Source of the DNA: Glandiceps talaboti
Taxonomy: Eukaryota; Hemichordata; Enteropneusta; Spengelidae
NCBI RefSeq assembly: GCF_964340395.1
Contig: NC_135549.1
Coordinates: forward strand, 7,390,001 to 7,454,000
Direction of reading: 5' to 3'
Length of the DNA stretch: 64,000 bases
Part shown: one piece after another, positions 24,794 through 36,253 of the stretch
How the letters are laid out: each line of letters starts with the position of its first letter
Numbering within the stretch: the stretch's first letter is position 1
Program-made: the position numbers and the translations under genes
The notes under the pieces: model-generated
What the model was told of the DNA's origin: nothing
What the model saw: the letters and a program-made list of their open reading frames with translations, nothing else
Databases searched by the model: none

Positions 24794-27700
24794 AATTAAT
24801 TAACAAGTTTTGTGTTTGATTTATTACAGTTCAGCTACTTACGGAAAACACAACAACATTCATTACGCAAGCCTGAAAGTGAGCCAGTTGTAGACTTACC
24901 ACCAAAACCTGCCAAAAGGACAAATATTTCAAGAGCAACAACACATCATGCGGAAAGTAGAAATCAAGGAGTGGAACAAGATGAAAATGTTGATGAAGAA
25001 AAGAAAAAACCTGCTGTGGACTTTGTAAGGAGAAATGCACTTGCTGCTAAGAAGGCAAAGGACAGCAAAGGAAGCAAGAAAGCTGCTGTGAGACAGCAGA
25101 AAGACAACAGTAAAGACACTAACACTGTGACATTAACCAAGGAACAATTAAATGCCATTCTATCAGCTATTGGTACAAGTGCTCAGTTAGAAGCAGCCCT
25201 TGCCCCAACAGGTTAGTATATTACCCAGTCTGATTATCAAAACATAATTCTGTTTACCAGTTTTCATAAAAATAAAAAGATGTAACATCCAAAACAATTC
25301 TGTACATTGACAATAGCCCATTGTAGTACACTCCTCACAATGCTGACGAGATGTCATTGAAAATTTGGGGTTCATTTCCAAGAAGTTTTTGACTCTATGA
25401 ATAGAAATTTTCAATTTCTGTACAGTTTCTCCATTTCAGATTGATACAAGAAATATGAATTTAAATGAAAGCCCCTAACTCTTCACATATGATGTTATGT
25501 CACATGTACCAGTGTAATAAACTAAAAGTTCAACACATGTATACTTACATACATGTACATGTATTTTAGCATAAATTATGAAAGCTGTGGTCAATTCTTG
25601 GTACCTACAGTAGAATTTCACCTCATGCTGGCGGGTCAAAATAGAACAAGAAGGTTGACTTATTCTTATGTATGCCTACAGTAATGTATGTGAAGTGTAG
25701 TGCTTGGAGCAGAAGTTGTGGTGTAGACTAAGAAATAGAATAGTTGTTATTTTTATGACACACATAGGTGGTAGAATTCTACTGCAGGCACAAAGAATTC
25801 AAAAGATCATAGATGAATGTTTGTACATTAAAATAGTTGTAAAAAAAGCAAGATCTAAAATATACAAATGCATGTTTTATTTATGTTCACAAATATTTTG
25901 ATTGGCTTCAGGTCTTGCAAAGGAGAATAAAACTCCAAGCCGAGAAAAATCAACAGTAGAAAAATCAAAAACACCAAGTGAAGACAAAAAAGATGAAGGT
26001 GTAGATAAAGAAGATGACAAGATACATGACACTGTCAAAAAGACAGAAGATAAAAAAGAAGAAGTACCAGTCAGACAGATTGCAACCAATCAGGATAGTG
26101 CTGCTAATAAGGATGATTTTGGTGCTGGGTTAGGTAACATTGGTGGCATCATAGGAACAAGTGGATACAATGATAAATCGTTAGCTGAAAGAAAAAAACA
26201 ACAGTGGAAAAGGGAATTAGGTAGGTGTCAGCAATACTATATTCTGCCTGTAGATAGAATAATATGTTATTTTGAAACTATATTACCCATTATACCATGT
26301 TGTGCAAGCCAAGTTGTGTGTCTGCAAAATTACACCATGCGTGTAGTGAAAGGTTTGAATAAATATGATGGTGTGTCTCAATCACTTAGAGAATTACATT
26401 GGCTCCCTGTAAAAGCTAGGGTAGAGTTTAAGATAATTTTACTTGTTTTTAAGGCATTGTAAGGTGTAGCTCCAGGTTACATAAAATAGATTTAGTACAA
26501 ATGGTCCATAACACCAATTACAGATTAAGAGCCAACAACAGTCATAATGTAATAGTGTCCAGGTTGTTCAATAAATTGAAAGACAGAGCTTTCGCCATCT
26601 GTGGGCTAAAACTATGGAACTCTCTAACCAAGAAACTTAAGGAAACATTTTAAATGTGAGCTGAAAACACATCTTTTTAAACAGCATTATTGACTGTATT
26701 GATTGTAATGAAGTTATTTTGATTGTATTAGTTTTACCAGGTCTTTTATGTACTATGTTTATCTTACCTTCAAATGTATTTAATTTTATTTCATTTCCCA
26801 ATGCTTTCAATTTCTAATTGTTATTGTTCAGCGCTTTTGAATATTTTTATAATAGAAAGGGCGCTATAGAAAATAAATAAATGTTAAATTTCAAATGTTA
26901 CATGTTCAAACAGAAATACAGGTCAATAGGTCTATAATTATATGATGTATTAATATGGAGTGTATTACTTCTCAGATGAACAGGTTGCCCGCCAGAAAAA
27001 AGACAAGGAACTTCAAAAGAGTGTTGACATAGCTCAAGAGAAAGAATTACAGAAATCATTTGATGCCTGGCATCCCTTTGGGCGAGGTGGTGGTGGCGCC
27101 CCCAACGTAAACTATTCTATGACAACAACACCACACAAAGTAAGTATACTAGAGTAATGCAATGAATTGGCATGGTATTATGCCATGACTACAAACTCAA
27201 AACAAATTATGACACAATGTTTTACTATCTATGGATGTAACCTACTTGTTATGATTAATTAGTAAATTTGACAAATTTGAAATTTAGATAATTGTAATGT
27301 ATTACTAGGTAACCGTAAAAGTAGCAACCCAGGATGATATCAAAGGAGTCATTCAGTGTCATCCTTCAATCTCATTTAGACCCTGCACTGCTGTGGTAGT
27401 CTATCAATAGATACGTCAATCCTGATATTAGGATAATAAAATGATAACTGTTTTGTCACATACGTGTTAAACAGATTCACAGATTAACATAAATTTAACA
27501 GATTGGGATTAAAATTTGGATTTGAAAAATATTCATCTGGCAGAGCTATCAAAAAGTTGGTCTTGAACAAAGGAGTGATTCTGTTTATAAACCTTTTATG
27601 TCTCCAAGTGAAATACATCTGTTGTAGAGACAATAAATGAATTTAATTCAACAGAAATGACAGTTTTACAGTATGTATCGTTGAGTATTAAATTTCTAAA

Positions 27701-30700
27701 ATTTGTGATTTGAATTTAATTTCTAATTTATAAGATTTTTATGTGATTTTTTTGACAGAAAGTTGGATGCCAAAAGTAACAGGACTTCTTATACTCTGTG
27801 TCTAACAATTTACACCATAATGTAACTGAGGAAAAAAGTCTATATGCAAATCAAAATATTGTCATCTGTATCTTTGTTAACCTTCATTATTTGTTGTTAT
27901 ATCTCTGTCCATGGAGCAGCCTGTTAATCAAGTGCCAGCAGAGAGACAACAAACAGTTACTCAACAAACACAACCTATAACAACAACTCAGTCACCACCT
28001 GACAGAGGAGCGCCCTCTAGAATTCAGTTTTCTCAGGCTAAAGTACCTGCAGCTATGAGAACTTCATTTGTGTTAGGGGATGCATCACCATGGGAACGAG
28101 ATCATAGTTCTGTAAAGAGACAAGAGAAACAGGAATGGTTGGCAGAGTTAGGTGAGATAGAACCCTATGGTTTGTGTTTCCATTGTACTGAAATAAATGT
28201 ATGTTCTAATGTGTTAGCCCAGATGTGAGGTAATGGTGTGTGTGTGTGCGCGTGCGTGCGTGTATGTGTGCGTGCGTGTGTGCGTGACTGCCTGCATGAT
28301 CAGAAGGTGAAGTGTTGGCTTATACATATATGTATGATATATAAAAATTGATGTAGAGAATTGATGTGGCATTGTGACAATGTCATAGATTCATTCATGG
28401 CCTAATATTTTTCAGTCAAACAATACAACTTTTTGTGTCATGGTTTTATGTCAAAATAAATCAAAATAAAGACATCAAATTGTATGTGTATGCAGTACAA
28501 AAATGTCTAGTAAACAGAATTACTTATTAAAATGTTAAATCAGAGACCTTAATAATATGGTATGATAAGGTGAAGCCACTGCCTTCACAATGAAAATGTG
28601 GAAAACACTGACATGAATTCCAAATGTTAAGTTTGAGGTAGTCAGTATTCCCACGGCTAGAAGACATTACAATATTTACCTTTCAGTTTTTAGTAGTATT
28701 AAACAATGGAGGTGAGATATAAAAAATGCATGCTAGGAAAAATAAATTTCAAAATCTTTGAAAAAAACCCAATTCATGAAATTCATGAATTCACTTGTTA
28801 TACATGTATGTAAATGTAATCTGACGTTTATGTGTTTAATACAATTAAACCTACATAGAAATTCTATGTATTTATCTGTTTTTACCTTTATATGGCCAGA
28901 CCTGTCTGAGTCAGAATATCCTAAGACTTCACCCATGGGCCTCTTTCAGATAATCTATTCACAGTCTGTAATGCACTCACCAAACATGATTAAGTGTATT
29001 AATACTGCGACAAAATTAATGGAAGTGTACCTACAGTTTACTGTACATGTGTATTTGATAGTTAGTCAAGGAACGTTAGCCAACATACTGACTACTACGT
29101 CTTGTTAATTAATGATGTGATCACAGGTATTTGAAGAAAACTGACAGGATCTGTGGTCTTTCACACTTTTGATAAATTTCAATTGATTAATAGTAGTCTT
29201 GGTTAAATAGTGTGTTGTTTGTAAAAATACTTGAACTGTCACCAGATATACACTGTCACTGATACATTCCCAGAACTGAGAGTATCAGCTACATTTATGT
29301 TTAACTGTCACCAGATATACACTGTCACTGATACATTCCCAGAACTGAGAGTATCAGCTACATTTATGTTTAACTGTCACCAGATATACACTGTCACTGA
29401 TACATTCCCAGAACTGAGAGTATCAGCTACATTTATGTTTAACTGTCACCAGACATACACTGATACAGTCCCAGAACTAAATATCAGCTACATTTATGTT
29501 TTATTTTGTTTTCTACTTGTCCATAATCATGATTGTAGTCTGGTTGAAATTATGTTTTAACCAAATTCACAAACATGGCTTCTATTTCATTCTTAGGAGG
29601 GAGGAAAATACATAGCCTTAGGGTCAAATGATATTTTATTAGCGTACAGGTCTGTGTCTGACAAGAAAGAGGCTTTAAGTATAATAAGATCAACGTAATT
29701 TCCCCAGGTAGTGTATTAAGGATCCCTGTAAAACTTGATAACCTTAGCGTAAACTGTATAATGTCTCTTCCTCTCTCTCCATGTTAACCAAAAGTGTTTC
29801 AAAACTCCACTAAGATTTTCCGGTTATCATTTATCTGCCATAGTTTTTTATTTTGTATTTATTCACATTTATTCACATTTATTTCACCAAATGAAAACAG
29901 AAAAACAGCGACAGGAAGTCAGAGAAAGAAAGGAAAGAGAGAAACATGCACACCAATCTGAGTTTAAGGAAACTTGGGCAGACCAGTTAGAAACTATGCG
30001 TGGACAGCCACAGAATCCCAGATATCAAAGTCGGGATCCACTACACACTGTAGATGATGTGGTTGTCACGTCAACAAGACACCAAGAACCGGAACTGAAT
30101 TTACAAAAAGATGTAGAGATTCAACCCAAGAGTGCACCACAGACAGCTCTACCACCTGAAGACTACGGTGCTGCATCTGCTGCAAATCCTAATAACGCTA
30201 GAAGTGAAAGGTAACTTGAAGATTTACAGTAGATCTCATCACAATTTTAGTAGATAGAGATAAAAAAAAATTTTTATTGTTGCATGTTTTGATGGCTGCT
30301 GTGAACAGCACTTTGATGATGTAAATAAGTCATTGGTATAAATTTTCACAGTATAATTGCATAGTTATGAAATTTGACTGTTAGTTGTAGTTGTCCCCCA
30401 AAAAGCTTTATCCTTTGCGTAGCTGAATGCCTGTAATATGGTATAGACATTCCTTTGTCACTTCTGATTTATGTGTCAATATCTACAGTATATCTTTCCA
30501 GTTTGTTTTAATGCTTTCGTAAACTATCTAATCCAGTTTTAGACAACTGTATGTATACCTCCCCTCCCACCTCCCTTCCCCCCCAAAAAAAATAAAAAAT
30601 AAAAAATAGAAAATTCTGATTTGGGATTAATTATACATATGACACACATTTCATTGTATTCTTTAACATGAATGTCACTACAAGCTAATGCATAATTCAG

Positions 30701-33700
30701 TAACATTTTCATTTAAAATTTTTGTTTATTTTTGGTATTTTTGCAGAAGCTATGCAAGAGGATTTGGTCACCAATCACTCATGGATCCAAATGAGAGAGA
30801 CAGACTGGAGAAGGAGAGACTAAAACAAAAAGAACATCAGGTACTTCAAGATACAAAGTTACTAGTATTTCAGAGTAGTTGTAATTCTTCACTCACCTCT
30901 GAAGATAGGCATATGTGAATTTTGCCTAGCTAGCTTAGCTTATAGTTTTCTCTCATAATCAGAATTATGGCAAGACAGTTTTACCACACTAGCAAACACC
31001 TGTGATAGTTTAGTTATATCAAATTACAACTCTGGTAATCAAGCCTCTGGTTTACTAAGATAGATGCAAACTAAATCTATTGTTGTTCAATGTGGTAGAT
31101 TACACAAGTTGGTGATAGCGGTTCCTCTGTTGTGCATCTAATCACCCTGTGATCAACATGGTGTAAACATTGGAAGTCCCAAAACACAATACACTGGCAA
31201 GTTCATGGAACTTTGTCAATAAAACTCTACAACGCCTCCCAACTGAGACTATAATTAAATAAACCAACACCCATTCAATAGGTTATCACTGTTGTATTAA
31301 TATGTTGTGACAATAGTTTTAGTTGTTGTCTATCTTATTAAAAAACGAAAACTGAATTACCAGACTGAAAGTTATATCAAAGTGACAGTCATTTAGGATA
31401 CTTACTGTGTACTCACTATTCCCTCTCAGCTTTATAATGAAGTAAATACTAGTATTAGTGTAAAGTAGAAATCAGGTATTTTGCAAATGTGAAAGACAGG
31501 CTTGAGAATCACATTATGTTTTTATAGGTGGGATGGGATGGGCTGTTGCTGGGGCTGGGAGCTGGGGGGGGGGGGGGGGGTTAGCACAAGAAGCCAACAT
31601 ACAGGACTAGTCTATTTCTGAACTAACTTAATACTATCCAAAGACATTTGAGCCTAGAAAGAGTTTTACGATTCTTTCTTCTTTTTTAATTTTTTTTTTT
31701 AATGTCTGCCTAGTTGTGCCAGTATGTTAAGCCACTTGCTTTGAATCTGATAGTTCCACAGATTCACAATTGCCTTAAACTACAAAGTATGCCCAGAGTA
31801 TATCAATTGAAATTCTGTACATATATGTTAGAAACTTTAATATAGGCTAGTAGATAATGGTGTGTGGATTGATACACAGTCCAAAATCATCAATTAATCC
31901 AAACCAGATGGTTAGATACATCCTAAGATTGTACATATTCATATAGAAATGTTTCTGTATTTAGGAAAGGAGAACAATCGTATACACAACTTGCATGATA
32001 TCAGAAATGATTATAGTAAACTAAAGTATAAGTCTGAACTACAACTTGTACTGTGTGTTTTAAATGACATTAGGAAGGCATCAGAGCTCAAGTGGAGGAG
32101 AAATTGCGTCTTAAAAGAGAAGCTGAAGACAAGAAAAAGAGAGAAGAAATGGAGGAAGAAAGACGCTTGGCACTGGAAAGAGATGATTTACAACAACAAT
32201 TTGATAAAGAACAAAGAAAACAGAGAGAGAAAGAGGTAAATATGTAACTCTAAATTAACTCAAAACCACTACAAATGGTGTTCATATTTAATAACAAAAA
32301 GATTTACTGAGGAAGATCACAATGTGTGAAGAGTTGTGTAGTAAACTGCTTGGTATAATGGAGTAAGCAACCTCCAAAAAAACATACACAGACTTGGGTA
32401 TTTATTAGATTACACTTAGGCTATGTTCAAGATACCTTCAAGTATTTCATTGTTATGTACTATTGTAATATTGACATGTTCACCTTGTTGTGCCTGTACA
32501 TGTACAATATTGGTGTGCTCACCTTGTTGTGCCTGTACATGTACAATATTGGCATTGTGGCCTTGTTTTGCCTGTACATCTTACATGTACAAGGTCTATG
32601 TGTTAAGAGGGGGGGGGGGGGGGGGAGTCAGACAACATGTTATTTTTGAGCTTTGATAAGTAGTTGTAGAACTTTTCAAATAACATGGTTGAAAAAATCT
32701 GCATAGCTTGTTAACATATATTTCATCCAAGACTTACCCTTTTAAAATGGTTCCGAATTGCTGAGTGGTATCAACTTTAACATACAGTGTATTTGACTAG
32801 TTATGTCAAATAAGAGTACTAAATTATTACACTCTGCATGGGAGGGAGAAAGGAAGTCACTGTTTGAGAAAACATTCTGTAATACCCATCACCATTCATT
32901 CCTCCAAAGTTATTTTTCAGATTAGAATACCAATAAATAGCATATAGTTGTTAGCAAATCTGTTCAACTCTCCAACCATTTTGTTTTTCAGTATATACAG
33001 TGTGCAAAATCTTATTATATGTCATCATATGTTTCTTTGAAAGTGTAGCTTATTTTTGATATCTGGTGGAATAAATTTCATTCATTCATACAACTGTATC
33101 ATTTACTTAACAGGAGGACCTAGACCGTAAAACCAAAGCTTTGATGCATAGTATGCAGGTAGCCCAAGAACAAGCAGCCCAAGAAAAACATGCAAGGAGA
33201 ATCAGACACCTTATGGAAGGTGGACATGACATCAAACACTTGCAGAAAAGTTGGGAAGGTAGGACAATACCAATATTATGTTTCTATCATAGATAAATAT
33301 GGCAAGGGGGGACAGTGAAGGAACTTGACAATATTAGTGAATGTTGTTGTCAAATATCAAAGTGAAACATGCTGTATAGACCTTAGATTTATTATTATAA
33401 CTATAGAAAATTACAGGAAACATTTGTTGATAAAAATGTGTTGTAAAAGTTGTGTAATCTTTAACAATGAAATAAAGCAGTAAATATACTTTTCACATAT
33501 ATATTGGTATGTTTGTATTTGAGAAAGGATGCTGACAATGTAGTGAAATCTTGTTATTTATGTGGTGGGTTTTGTGGTTAAATGAATAACAACTAGAATT
33601 CACAAAGCTGTTGCCATAGGAAAGCAGAATCACTATCACATTCTTTGATGGTTGTAATTTTGTACATGTACACTATCACAAGGACTAATAGAAATTTTAT

Positions 33701-36206
33701 AGTAGTATCTTTCTGATTAGTAACAAATGATATCTTTCTCTGACAGTCCACCATTCCCCGGAAAATACTCCAAGAGGAGCTGTGTTTTCACAAGAGAAAT
33801 TTACTCCTAGATCTGGGGTTGTAGATCCAGCTACTATTGCATCACCTGTGTATGGGGAAAGTGTCCCTCTCTCACCAGTTAAAGAACAAGCCATTCAAAC
33901 AGGTTAGTTAAAACAAAACGGTCTTAGAGGTTTAGTTGAGTGAGCCATTATAGATTACTTGTTAAACTAGTCTGTTAAGTTTAAAGCCGTACAAACAGGC
34001 TTGTTTGAGAAACCATTCAAAGAGAGCTAGTGAAGCCATACAAACAGGCTTGTTTGACAGGCCATTCAAAGAGAGCTAGTGAACCCATTCAGTAGATTAG
34101 TTGACAAAGTAGAAATGATTGAGTTCATGAAGCCATTCAATACTACATACTACTGACTAGACACTCACTTATATCAAAAAGCTGTTCAAAGCAGGTTGTT
34201 TTAGCATGAAGTGTCTTCACCTGTGGAAGTATGAAATCAGTATATTTAAGAAAGTTCAAATTTTCACAACACATGGTTCTAAGAATCAATAGGACAGTAA
34301 AATAAATCAATTTACTTTGGAATGGTAAATTGGAAACGAATGCAGTGTTTTGATTTATCTACTATGGCTGGTAATCATTGCATGATCAAGATCATATAGC
34401 AAAGGGACCAAAATGCTGCATTTGTTTAAAATTGACCTTTCCAAAGTAACAATATTCTACTGTTTCTAAGTGCCATGAGTGTATATTATCATTCCATTCA
34501 GCATTATCATCTGATGTCAAATTAGCACAGATGATTCTGATCTCTAACCACAGACAATCAATTGAAATCCACCTGGGTATCAACCCCCCCCCCCACACAC
34601 ACACACACACACACACCTATCTCAATCGTTGTATACCCTCATAATCAGGTACAAATTTTCTTTCATTACAACATTTCATTTTACTAATCAGTAAATTCTA
34701 CTACTGTGACTGCTACTCAAGCTTTCATTTACTCTCCATGTATTAAAAATATTTTCTGTACAGAATATGTAAATGTATTCCATCAGTGATGCATCAGAGA
34801 TGAATATCATTGGATGAGTCATGCCTGCTGTAAGAGTTGTGGAGCCATGATGCTTCAACTTCAGCTGCATATACAAGAATCATTCAAATTTATTGTAATT
34901 GTATCCCACAGTATAGTTATTTATGTATTTATTTGTGTTTGTAGAAACTGAGATCCCAGAACCTAATGTTCTGCCTCCTAACTTACTAAGAATTGCCAGA
35001 GAAGAGAGTGCAGGCATTGAATACAGAGGTGTACCAAAATCTAAACAAAAGCCTAAGAAAACTACCAGAGATGATAGGGGTCGGTCTCGTCTCAGAGAAG
35101 AGAAAGTCAAACAAATCAGAAGATCTCCATCACCTGAGGAGGTAACAGAGAAGAAAAGATACAAAAAGTTGTCAGAGAGACCAGGGTGGGGACAACCAAA
35201 TCCAAACAAAAAGAAAGCTAAAAAAGCATCCGACAAAGATTTGACTTTAGATAGAAGGAGGAAAGAAGAAAGATTAAGAAAAAGACAAGAAGAATTACTA
35301 CTACAACAAGAACTGAATGCACCAGAAAGGTTATTACCGAGACATAGGTCAGTGTCTCCTCCAATACCTGCTGTTAGAAGTCGGTTGAGGACAGTCTCCC
35401 CTGACAACAGGTCATCCAGGAGAGCAACTTATGATTCACCAGATGGTCGACAAACTAGACACCGTTCATATTCACCAGCTGGCAGAACAACAAAGCAGCA
35501 CTCTCACTATGGTTCACCACCACCAGATATGCCATCAAGTCCTCCATTAAAAACTGGTGATTTTGCACCATTTGTAAGATCAGAGGTCAATGAACTTAAT
35601 GCTGATAGTGTTCCTCAGACTCCAGTAAAAACCAAGAAACCTCACAAACAGAGGCAAAGAAGACACTCTATAGAAAGTTTGGAGGATAGGACAGAGAAAA
35701 AGAAAGAAAGGAAAACTGAACAGGAAATGGTAAGTAAATATTATTTTTTTAATCCCCAGGGGGCGTAGCCTAATATATAAACTTTGTGTTTTCATAGTTG
35801 TACAGTTCCTGGTCACTTCCTGGACTTTCCTACTATATTTAAACAGTGAAGTTGATATGGTGCCAACTACTTTCTGATGTATGTGACCTCTTTAGCAGGG
35901 CTTGGTCTGAAGGTGTTGGTAGTCATTCACACTGAAAAAAGTTGCTGTAGAAAAAATAATGCTTGGTATGTGTTTTGGCAGTATAAAGAGAAATAAGATC
36001 TGGCAGCAGTTTTTATGAGAGAAACCACCCTTGAAGTGTGTTTCCTCTGTATCTCATGTCATGAAAACAGTCAAAGTTGGTGAGAGTTTTGTAAAGGGAA
36101 AACATGCTATATTAATATGATCCTGTTCTTTGCTGTGGCGACATCAATCACTATTTTCTATTGAATGGATAAACTTAGTATTAAATGTGAAATCATTTGT
36201 TTTTTA

Positions 36207-36253
<47 letters not shown>

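Larger units (their letters stand above)
30747..33258 (+). other. CCDC66: CCDC66 domain coiled coil (exons 9-11)
   Basis: Three exons (30747-30840, 32074-32235, 33114-33258) encode roughly residues 512-645, a Glu/Lys/Arg-rich helix with heptads: QVEEKLRLKREAEDKKKREE, LALERDDLQQQFDKEQRK and MQVAQEQAAQEKHARRIRHL. This is the best conserved part of the gene and corresponds to the named CCDC66 domain of the vertebrate protein. Confidence 0.85.

Noticed and set aside
34880-35407. 175-aa minus ORF
   Set aside because: Antisense of CCDC66 exon 13, which has strong family support on plus.
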